Shown here one piece after another: positions 48,901-52,855 of a stretch of DNA of 64,000 nt. The first letter of the stretch is position 1, and the number at the start of each line of letters is the position of its first letter. The notes below the pieces were generated by a model that had not been told where the DNA came from, searched no databases, and saw only the letters and a list, made by a program, of their open reading frames with translations. The translations under genes were made by a program, and so were the position numbers. Origin of the DNA: Nocardia concava NBRC 100430 (GTDB lineage: Bacteria; Actinomycetota; Actinomycetes; Mycobacteriales; Mycobacteriaceae); the NCBI RefSeq assembly GCF_000308815.1, contig NZ_BAFX01000206.1, forward strand, positions 62,001 through 126,000, in the 5' to 3' direction.

Positions 48901-50513
48901 AGATCCGTGGAGTGCTCCCGGCGGCGAAATGCGTACGGCGGCAGGTCCACCCGGACACCGGTCGGCGGGGCCGTCGAGTCCATCGGCAGTCCGGCCCGGT
49001 CCGAACCGCCGCCGTGCTCCGCCAGCGATCCCAGTTCAGCCAGCAGCTGCTCGCGGCTCGACACGAAAAAGTTTGCCTGCCAAGGCATGTGGGCGCGGGC
49101 GGTGAACAGTGAGTACGCCACGTCGGCGAGGGCGAATTCCGGATGGCGTGCCAGCCAGTCGCGGAGCCGGATCGCTTGCGCGCGGAGGCCGTCCTCATCG
49201 CGCGCCGAGAGCACGATCGGCACCTCGGCGTCTTCGGGCTCGGCGGTTGTCGCGTTGGCCGCGATCGGAGCCTCGTCGAGGATCAGGTGAACGTTGGAGC
49301 CGCCCATGCCGAACGCGGAGACGCCTGCCCGCCGGATGGTGGTCGCGGCCCACTGCTCGGGTGCGCTGACCACGCGCAAGTGCAGATCATCCAGGGGAAT
49401 CGCAGGATTGGGCCGCTCGAAGTTGAGGCTGGCCACGAGTTCGCGGTGTCGCAGACACAGCGCGGTCTTGATCAGGCCGATGATCCCGGCGGCGCCCTCC
49501 AGATGGCCGACATTCGTCTTGGCCGACCCGACCGCCAGCGGTGAATTCGGCTCGCGATCGGAGCCATAGGTCGCGCCGAGTGCGGCGGCCTCGATCGGAT
49601 CGCCCGCCGGGGTTCCCGTGCCGTGCAATTCGACGTACTGCACGGAATCGGCGGGCACATCGGCAGCCTCGAGCGCGGAGCGAATGGCGGCGATCTGCGC
49701 GTCGCGGCTCGGCGCACTCAATACTCGCCGCTCATTGCCGGTATTGACCGCGCTGCCGCGGATGACGGCGTGAATCCGGTCGCCGTCCTCGATCGCCTGG
49801 GCCAGCGGCTTCAGCACGACCACGCCGCCGCCCTCGCCGCGCACGAATCCGTCCGCGCGCGAATCGAAGGTGAAACATCGCCCTTGCGCCGAATGCGCAC
49901 CGAAGTGTTCGATCCGTTCACCACTGGTCGGCGAGAGGATCAGATTGACGCCACCGGCCAGCGCGATATCGGTCTCGCCCGCCCGCAGGCTCTCGCATGC
50001 CAGGTGCACCGCGACGAGTGAGGAGGCCTGAGCGCTGTCGACCAGGAGGCTCGGGCCGGTGAAACCGAAATAGTTGGAAACCCGGTTGGCGATGATTCCG
50101 CGCGTCGCACCCCACAGCGAGTGGCGGGTGATGCCGGGCCCCTCGGCGGCCGTGACCAGTTCCGCGAAGTCACCGCTCGTGCAACCGAGAAATACCCCGC
50201 CCCGCCGCGATTCGCGCGCCGCATCGGCCAGCCCCGCGTCTTCGAGGGCTTCCCAGCTCAGTTCCAGCGCGAGCAATTGCTGCGGATCGATCGATCGGGC
50301 CTCATTGGGGGCGATGCCGAAGAACTCCGCGTCGAAATCGCTCACCGCATCGAGGAAGCTCGCGCGTTCGCTGAGATTCGCGCGCGCGGCCGGGGCGGCG
50401 CCGACGGTGTCGCGGCCCTCGGCGAGCAGCCGCCAGAAATCGTCGAGATCAGCAACTCCCGGCAGCCGGCACGCCATTCCTACGACAGCTACGGGGAAAT
50501 CTGATCGGGTCAC
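36999..50513 (-). CDS. Type I PKS A: AT-less KSQ-ACP loading module plus modules 1 and 2
   Basis: First assembly-line protein, 4504 residues from the GTG at 50513. I chose it over the GTG at 50561 because AGGAAGG (complement of 50521-50527) lies seven bases upstream and the product then begins directly at the KS. Loading module: KS about 4-415 whose active-site Cys is Gln162 (VDSAQASS), a KSQ decarboxylase; a KS-AT linker running straight into the post-AT motif LPPYAF, with no AT; ACP with Ser593. Module 1: KS (Cys820), malonyl AT, DH (His1574), B-type KR, ACP. Module 2: KS (Cys2556), malonyl AT, DH (DHAVAGTVLLPG), ER about 3738-4056 (LLHAATGGVG), B-type KR, ACP. An acidic C-terminal docking tail (DDELFEFIDSL) matches PKS B. 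The expected output is a hexenoyl thioester with an isolated terminal alkene. Confidence 0.94.
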   Translation of the reverse strand: MTRSDFPVAVVGMACRLPGVADLDDFWRLLAEGRDTVGAAPAARANLSERASFLDAVSDFDAEFFGIAPNEARSIDPQQLLALELSWEALEDAGLADAARESRRGGVFLGCTSGDFAELVTAAEGPGITRHSLWGATRGIIANRVSNYFGFTGPSLLVDSAQASSLVAVHLACESLRAGETDIALAGGVNLILSPTSGERIEHFGAHSAQGRCFTFDSRADGFVRGEGGGVVVLKPLAQAIEDGDRIHAVIRGSAVNTGNERRVLSAPSRDAQIAAIRSALEAADVPADSVQYVELHGTGTPAGDPIEAAALGATYGSDREPNSPLAVGSAKTNVGHLEGAAGIIGLIKTALCLRHRELVASLNFERPNPAIPLDDLHLRVVSAPEQWAATTIRRAGVSAFGMGGSNVHLILDEAPIAANATTAEPEDAEVPIVLSARDEDGLRAQAIRLRDWLARHPEFALADVAYSLFTARAHMPWQANFFVSSREQLLAELGSLAEHGGGSDRAGLPMDSTAPPTGVRVDLPPYAFRRREHSTDLDPVGSPSVAPTQKSEFQHRAAALTVVREQAAAVLGYESADSIRGDLPFTDLGFDSLSGVELQKRLTRATGVELPASLIFDYPTATSVADLLSSPATGAGDKRARVTRRTSTDEPIAIVGMGARFPGGVSSAEELWDLVAAERDAIGDFPADRGWDLDRLYDPDADKAGTVYTRRGGFLTGAGDFDPAFFGISPREALAMDPQQRVFLETAWEALEDAGIDPTTLRGSDTGVFVGACASGYSGLVTGELEGFRLTGTSHSVISGRLAYVLGLEGPAVTVDTACSSSLVALHSACQALRRGESSLAIAGGVTIAATPDLYVDFSRQRGLSRDGRCKAFSAAADGVGWSEGSGVLVLERLSDARRLGHNVLAVVRGSAVNQDGASNGLTAPNGPSQQRVIEQALADAGVSAADVDAVEAHGTGTRLGDPIEAQALIAVYGQDRGDREPLRIGSLKSNIGHTVAAAGVAGVIKTVQSMRHGRLPRTLHAETPSPQVDWNAGAVRLLTEAEAWERGDRPRRAGVSSFGISGTNAHVILEEAPVDAATSVAPQSDSDFPSNQVPLVVSGKNEAALRAQAARLRTWLSDRPQLDIAEVAGALTSTRAQLDSRAVVFGRDRDELLERLRILAEAGTGTDIVTGTPVAGQTAFLFTGQGAQRVGMGADLCSAFPAFATALDEVCAHLDPLLGQSLREVMFTDATGVLDRTEWTQPALFAFEVALFRLLESFGTAPDVLAGHSIGELSAAHVAGVLSLPDACALVAARGRLMGELPEGGAMLAIAVDEARANAIIAGSDGRLSLAAINGPAATVLSGDSDAIDAVERDLAAEGIQTTRLRVSHAFHSARMDPMLSEFRTIAESLAYNQPRLPIVSTVTGDFADESIATADYWVRQVRDAVRFAPAIATLLASGVRRFVEVGPDAILSAATNRYLATDPALESSSAVIATSRRSNDPVPQLLSALAQLHVTGGPVDWRPLLPASDRRIPLPTYAFQHQRFWLRPSPVAASGASGHPILTDVVGIAGTDEWLVTGRLSMREHPWITDHAAHGVVVVPSAVLVEFLLIAGERIDCGVLDELTLQVPIVPAEDDEIELQVAVRALESGRRNFDFYFRKSADDPWVLNATGALAQEYSDDSAALRLLGQTWPPAAADALDATRIPSLMTQGSGLEYGPAFNGVQAVWRQADAVFSEIVLHTELDGTAGTFGLHPTLVDMTVHAGLAELLWRGLDQDPGSGKLLFRWGGARFHQPIADRSKRLTSLRVAAVATGPETIAVAAVDTAGRPILSVDAVVMRPYDVQRFFEDLSENTADLYQVRWERTGSAVIGDQEPIPTAVTYRPEAPSGEPADIHSATRQAVNDALARLNSWLREEQTDARLVIITAGGVGVADETPDLVASAVWGVVRTAQTENPDRFVLVDEDPAAPLDAEALTAVMRTGEPQVAIRGSEVLVPRLVPAETLIADADTTPFGAGTVLITGGTGGLGALFARHLVTEYGVRDLALTSRRGPDGPGAADLVEELAALGAEARIIACDVADRQSVRQLVRGLTNTEGTADLSAVIHAAGVLDDGTIGSLTTDQVDRVLAPKVAGAWNLHEATEGIDLAAFVLFSSVAGVIGSAGQGNYAAANSFLDALAQRRRAAGLAATSLAWGPWGEAGGMTGDLDHVAVARWDRLGLGQIGRAEGLHLFGAALAHRDARLVPLRFDATALRRESDPRALPAVLRGYGRRLADVAKSVGAAAGTASSSGTTLAARLARAGSDRGAEVTLETVLAQVAAVLGHDSGASIDAETPFRELGLDSLGGVELRNRLGKATGLSLPSTLVFDYPTPAAVAKLVQSRIAPTATPAARPVASSTTRTDEPIAIVGMACRYPGGVESPDALWDLVFTGTDATSDFPADRGWELDRLINPDPDHPGTTYSGRGGFIAGAADFDAGFFGIGPREAVAMDPQQRLLLEVSWEALEHAGIDPNSLRGSDTGVYSGVMYQDYESLTRNAGPEVEGYALTGSLGSVVSGRIGYALGLEGPALTVDTACSSSLVALHLACRALRQGESSLALVGGATVMATPAVFLDFSRQRGLASDGRCKSFSAAADGVAWSEGAAVLVVERLSDAQRLGHNVLAVIRGSAVNQDGASNGLTAPNGPAQERVIAEALANAGLTPADVDAVEAHGTGTTLGDPIEAQALIATYGQARGDREPLRIGSLKSNIGHAQAAAGVGGIIKMVQAMQHRVLPRTLHAEELSPHVDWSSGAVRVLTDAEPWPGGDRPRRAGVSSFGISGTNAHVILEEPPVAAAEPAVTPVNPNVSALMISGRSEAALREQADRLRQWMIERPALAARDVAAALVGTRARMEWRGGVVGRDRDELLAGLAALADGQATTTAVAGTATPGRLAFLFTGQGAQRHGMGAGLYRDYPAFASALDEVCAEFDARLGGSLRAVMFDAPESGLNRTEFTQPALFAFEVALFRLLESFGVIPDVVAGHSIGELAAAYVAGVWSLPDACTLVAARGRLMGGLPEGGAMLAVAVSEEEAVAVVAAFADRLSVAAVNGPAAVVLSGDEDAVAEVDRLFEQRGVRTSRLRVSHAFHSARMDPMLDEFRAVAEGLSYRQPLLPIVSNVTGTEAGDAVLDPRYWVAQVRGSVRFAPGVDTLIASGVRKFIEVGPDAVLTAMTSACLAQHPEVEPKSIAVAASRRSMDEPTAFVTALARADAAGVPVDWSQGHDRPAARVALPTYAFQRQRYWARPVVANDVRRSGLEEAGHPLLGAIVRVPGSEQVVFTGRLSRSTQPWLEDHAVAGTVLLPGAALAELALHAGAVTGRPRLAELVIEAPLPIPADAGVQLRLVADAPDNSNGVTAQIYSRIEDSEGESQWVRHATATLTDDAIAPSNLDDSRDWPPADATAIAVEDGYAALEERGYRYGPAFRGVRSLWARAGEAFAEIALPDSVRDQAGEFGMHPALLDSVLHTILLGGLIPAAPNGSVAVPFSWEQVELRGTGSNALRVHAKVSGSGSERITLTFTDQAGMPVGEVGALTLRAIATGALTESPRDRLGYHVDWVAGPQTDGGTVEVFWGDTAPDGDYEIATIGGHRHVVAAIEPVTGPSVPDSVRQTVIGVAARVRRLLEGEDPVVVVTRRAVAAEVGEHIDPASAAVWGLLRTAQSENPDRIRLVDVGGDGDHRAAVESAAMIADESQLAVRGSAVYVPRVARDSAALTAPDASAWALTLRDKGTLAAENFGLDETAGATTALEPGQVRVSMRAVGLNFRDVLMALGTYPDPLGRIGGEGAGVVLEVAPDVTEFAVGDRVFGFTPGMSSVVVVDRRLLAPMPRGWSFAQAAAVPIVYATAYYGLVDLADARSGETLLLHAATGGVGMAAVQLARHLGLRVLATASKPKWNVLRDMYFDDSDIADSRTLEFEQEFLERTGGAGVDIVLDSLAGEFVDASLRLLPRGGRFVEMGMIDRRDPAEVAATHPGVRYASFMLMEAGPERLQEILTALVELFDRGELKPYPITSWDLRRAPEAFRYLSQARGVGKNVLTVPTEPRTDGTVLITGGTGGLGVVAARHLITAHGVRRLVLASRRGAETPGAAETVAELTALGAHVDVVACDAADRAALDRLLAAIPAEHPLTMVVHAAGVLADGLLATMTDEQIARVLRPKVDAAWNLHEATAGLDLSAFVLYSSIAGILGTAGQANYAAANTFLDALAHQRRAEGLPATSIAWGPWQQSSGMTGDLTEADLARLRREGLLPLDAEEGMALFDAAAAAGRSTFVAVRIDRDALGDPAGVRPIMRALSKPAARRGPVTESTTAEVAPDSGQLVTRLLGRSPEEQKRVLLGVIGVHAAAVLGLTGAEAMEPDKPFSAIGFDSLGVMEFRNRLKTAAGVQLSATAMFDHPTPAALAEFLRQELVPADAAARALTAEVDTLTRSFAAAELTSSQRSDLAKKVSALLRKLEDTAADRGPLHPTGVDDAGDLESADDDELFEFIDSL

Positions 50514-50520
50514 TCGAGAA

Positions 50521-50527
50521 CCTTCCT
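50521..50527 (-). promoter_or_regulatory. Ribosome binding site deciding the PKS A start
   Basis: Minus-strand AGGAAGG, seven bases before GTG 50513. No comparable site precedes the upstream in-frame GTG at 50561, so the shorter protein is preferred. Confidence 0.75.
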
Positions 50528-50603
50528 CACGACGAGCACGCACCTGCGCGCCTCGGCGCACCAGCCGCCGCGCAGGTGTGAAATGTGTACTACACGAAGA
50601 GCT

Positions 50604-50720
50604 TTAGGGATTTTTCGAGGTTGCCCGACTGGGCGGGAGGCCGAAGAAGTCGGGTTCGTAGTGACGCCGGTGGTTCCAGCGGGCCGCTGAGGTATTCACA
50701 GCGGTGGCAATGTAAGACAT
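50604..50720 (-). CDS. 38-residue leader ORF upstream of the PKS operon
   Basis: Short ORF on the PKS strand beginning MSYIATAVNTSAARW and ending in TAA. GAGGAG (complement of 50726-50731) lies five bases before the ATG, a stronger site than those of several large genes here. The stop is 91 bases before the PKS A start, so it probably sits on the same transcript. The peptide has an RWNHRRHY basic-aromatic patch followed by EPDFFGLPP. There is no signal peptide, membrane segment or Trp/Leu run typical of classical attenuators. I do not recognise the family. It may be a real small protein, a translated leader that sets PKS expression, or a peptide substrate. Support comes from the ribosome binding site and position only; third-position GC is about 71 percent, moderate for this genome. 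Confidence 0.55.
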   Translation of the reverse strand: MSYIATAVNTSAARWNHRRHYEPDFFGLPPSRATSKNP

Positions 50721-51143
50721 AAAGTCTCCTCGGTAACTCGAATCCCCCCGAGAAGTGATGTGCGGGAGCGCACCCCGCGAGATGGGCTACGAACCGATGC
50801 CCCACATCGGTTCGCGCACAACGATATTCAAGTCCGCTCCGGTTCGGTTCATCGACATCGCGCCGCGTCGCACGACGAATGGCAACCTGGACCGGCTGAT
50901 CAACACCTGCACCTCACCCTGCCTTGCTGTGCCCGACCTGCCTGTCGGACCGTCCATCGAGCCCACGCTGGACCGTAACCTAAACGACTACTAGCGGGTA
51001 GCTTACCTGGGGGTAGATTCGGACGCTTGGCTAGTTTTGTGCAGTTTTCCATTTCGTCTTGCTATTGATTTGCAACAGATCATCACCTATTGTGCCGCCG
51101 CGTCGGTCGTTGTGGCCCAAGGTAATTGGCCCAGACAGTCCTG
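50721..51143. promoter_or_regulatory. Intergenic region upstream of the PKS operon
   Basis: 423 bp between the leader ORF and the 3' end of the TPR gene, and the only obvious place for the PKS operon promoter. It contains an AT-rich stretch at about 51025-51095, unusual for this GC-rich window, and a short inverted repeat GGTA-GCT-TACC at 50997-51007 that could bind a regulator. A minus-strand TAGGTT near 50978-50983 is a possible -10, but I see no convincing -35. I see no RNA gene. Confidence 0.4.
50755..50994 (+). CDS. Possible small ORF opposite the PKS leader
   Basis: 79-codon frame starting GTG-ATG (50755, or ATG 50758), divergent from the 38-residue leader ORF. By hand count about 83 percent of third positions are G or C, with lower GC at positions one and two. 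This is the pattern of real genes in such genomes and is the reason for listing it. Against it, only a weak GAGAAG precedes the start, the product has no recognisable domain or signal peptide, and it fills the probable PKS promoter region. The product is cysteine-containing (CGS, CTSPC) and ends NLNDY. I do not recognise it. Chance open frames of this length are common at high GC, so this stays tentative. Confidence 0.22.
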   Translation: MMCGSAPREMGYEPMPHIGSRTTIFKSAPVRFIDIAPRRTTNGNLDRLINTCTSPCLAVPDLPVGPSIEPTLDRNLNDY

Positions 51144-52817
51144 CTAGTGGCGGCAATGTGCGTCGGGGTGATCGGTCGTCGGAATGCGGCAGAAACATGA
51201 GGCTTCGATCGTCACATCCGCCACAGCGGTAGCCAGTTTCAGTTGTTGGGCGATGATTGCGGCGGCCTCGGTTTTATCCAGGCGCAGCAGGCATTCGTGA
51301 TAACCGTGCAGGGCCCACACATTGCCCGGATGCTGGCAGGCGCGGGGGAGGGTGTGGTCGAGGCCCAGGTCGGCGCGGTAGACGGCCTCGGCTTCGGTGA
51401 TCCGGCCCTGCTCCAGCAGGAGTGCGCCCAGGGCGTGGCGGGCCGGTTGCATCCAGCCCCAGGGCTCGTCGTAGGGCAGCGTGTCGTCGAGTTCGACGGA
51501 GTGGCGCAGCGCTTCGAATGCCTTGTCGTAGTCGCCTTTTCGATAGAGCAGCTCGCCGTCGAGCATGGCGGCGGCGATGGCGAGGATATCGCGACAGGTG
51601 TTGTTGAACAGGGTTCTGGACTCCGGCACTCGCGCGACGGCGGCGTGGAAGAGTTCTCGCTCGCGTTGCGCCTCGTCGATGCGGCCGGTGGCGGAATAGG
51701 CGACACCCTTGCCGTAGTGCAGCAGCGCGGTCGTCACGCAGTACAGGTCCGGATCTTTCGGCAGTTCCAGTGCGATGATGTCGGCCCAGCGGCCGAAGCG
51801 GATGAGGACGTGGACGCGCATTCCGACGAAGCTCTCCAGCCAATCGGCCATGGGAGGCGACGGCACCCGGAGGAGTTCCTCGGAGATGGAATTCTCCAGT
51901 TGCGCAGCGGTTTCCAGCGCGGTCGCGAACTGTCCCAGGAACATCGCGCCGTAGATCTTGAAGTGGTAGTTGTGCGCCCGGTAGAGGGTGTAGAAGTTGA
52001 GTGCGCCCGCGTGTCGCACGAACTTCTCGTCCGCGGCGATGGCGGCGGAATTGGCGGCCACCACGCTCCGATAGTCGCCGCACAGCACATCCAGATGCGA
52101 GGGCATGTGCTGGAGGTGCCCGGCGTCGGGCACCAGTCCGCGCAGTCGATCCGCCACTGCCAGAGCCGATTCCGGTGTCGGCGACATCTCCATCAGATGG
52201 ATGTAGAGGTGCAGGATGCCCGGATGCGCGCGTCCCGCCTCGCCGCGCAGCGCCCGGTCCAGCACCGCCTTGGCCTCCAGCGTGAACGCACCGGCCGCGG
52301 GTTCGCCGGTGCGTTGGTCCCACAGCGCCCAGGGGCTCAGGTTCATCAGCGCGTCGGCGTACAGCGCGGCGACGTCGAGATCGTCCGGGAAACGCTGGTA
52401 GACGGTGCGCATCGCATCGGCGTAGTCCCGATTCCAGTCCGTCTGATCGCCCTCGGCGGCGGGGCGCGGGTATCGCGCGCAGAGGGCATCCGCGAGCGCC
52501 CGCTCGACCGGTGTCGTGGCCAGGGCCAGGGCCCGCTGCGCGGCCTCGTGGGCGGTGACCACGGTGGTGGCGAGCTCCTCGGCGTCGAAGAACTCCCAGG
52601 GCTTGTTGTAGTTGGGACCGAGCGCGAAGGCCAGGCCCCAGTAGGCGAGCGCGCAGTCCGGATCCGTCTCCAGCGCGCGCCGGAAACACTGCGCGGCCTC
52701 TTCATGATTGAAGGCATAGGTCCAGATCAGGCCGCGATCGAACCACAGGCGGGCCTCGGGCGAGGCGGTCGTGACGGGCCTCGAATATGCACCGAGATCG
52801 AAGTAGTCCGTACTCAT
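51144..52817 (-). CDS. Tetratricopeptide-repeat protein of unknown function
   Basis: 557-residue soluble protein built of TPR-like helical hairpins: an N-terminal AAQCFRRALETDPDCALAYWGLAFA unit, then spaced repeats including KGVAYSATGRIDEAQRE, LLYRKGDYDKAFEALRHSVEL and LLEQGRITEAEAVYR. There is no signal peptide or membrane segment. The middle part is His-rich (HLYIHLMEM, HLQHMPSHLDVL), and the C-terminus has a CFCR and HCRH cluster that could bind metal; this is only suggestive. Such proteins usually act as scaffolds, but no partner is evident. The start ATG is 38 bases from the divergent peptidase start, so the two promoters must overlap. No good Shine-Dalgarno is visible. Its 3' end faces the PKS upstream region, and nothing links it to polyketide synthesis except position. 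Confidence 0.85.
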   Translation of the reverse strand: MSTDYFDLGAYSRPVTTASPEARLWFDRGLIWTYAFNHEEAAQCFRRALETDPDCALAYWGLAFALGPNYNKPWEFFDAEELATTVVTAHEAAQRALALATTPVERALADALCARYPRPAAEGDQTDWNRDYADAMRTVYQRFPDDLDVAALYADALMNLSPWALWDQRTGEPAAGAFTLEAKAVLDRALRGEAGRAHPGILHLYIHLMEMSPTPESALAVADRLRGLVPDAGHLQHMPSHLDVLCGDYRSVVAANSAAIAADEKFVRHAGALNFYTLYRAHNYHFKIYGAMFLGQFATALETAAQLENSISEELLRVPSPPMADWLESFVGMRVHVLIRFGRWADIIALELPKDPDLYCVTTALLHYGKGVAYSATGRIDEAQRERELFHAAVARVPESRTLFNNTCRDILAIAAAMLDGELLYRKGDYDKAFEALRHSVELDDTLPYDEPWGWMQPARHALGALLLEQGRITEAEAVYRADLGLDHTLPRACQHPGNVWALHGYHECLLRLDKTEAAAIIAQQLKLATAVADVTIEASCFCRIPTTDHPDAHCRH

Positions 52818-52855
52818 TCCATGATCGTGCCATCTGCCGGAATAAGGTGACGGGT

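Noticed and set aside
4233..50513. Possible match to the nocardiosis-associated polyketide (NOCAP) synthase
   Set aside because: As I recall, that line has a split module and no terminal TE release. Here the modules are intact and end in a TE, so I do not make this identification.
50514..50561. Upstream GTG at 50561 as the PKS A start
   Set aside because: It adds 16 basic residues with no docking helix and has no ribosome binding site, while GTG 50513 has AGGAAGG at seven bases.
50590..50805. 71-codon minus-strand frame in the PKS leader
   Set aside because: It overlaps the 38-codon ORF in another frame and has no ribosome binding site; the shorter frame has the stronger evidence.
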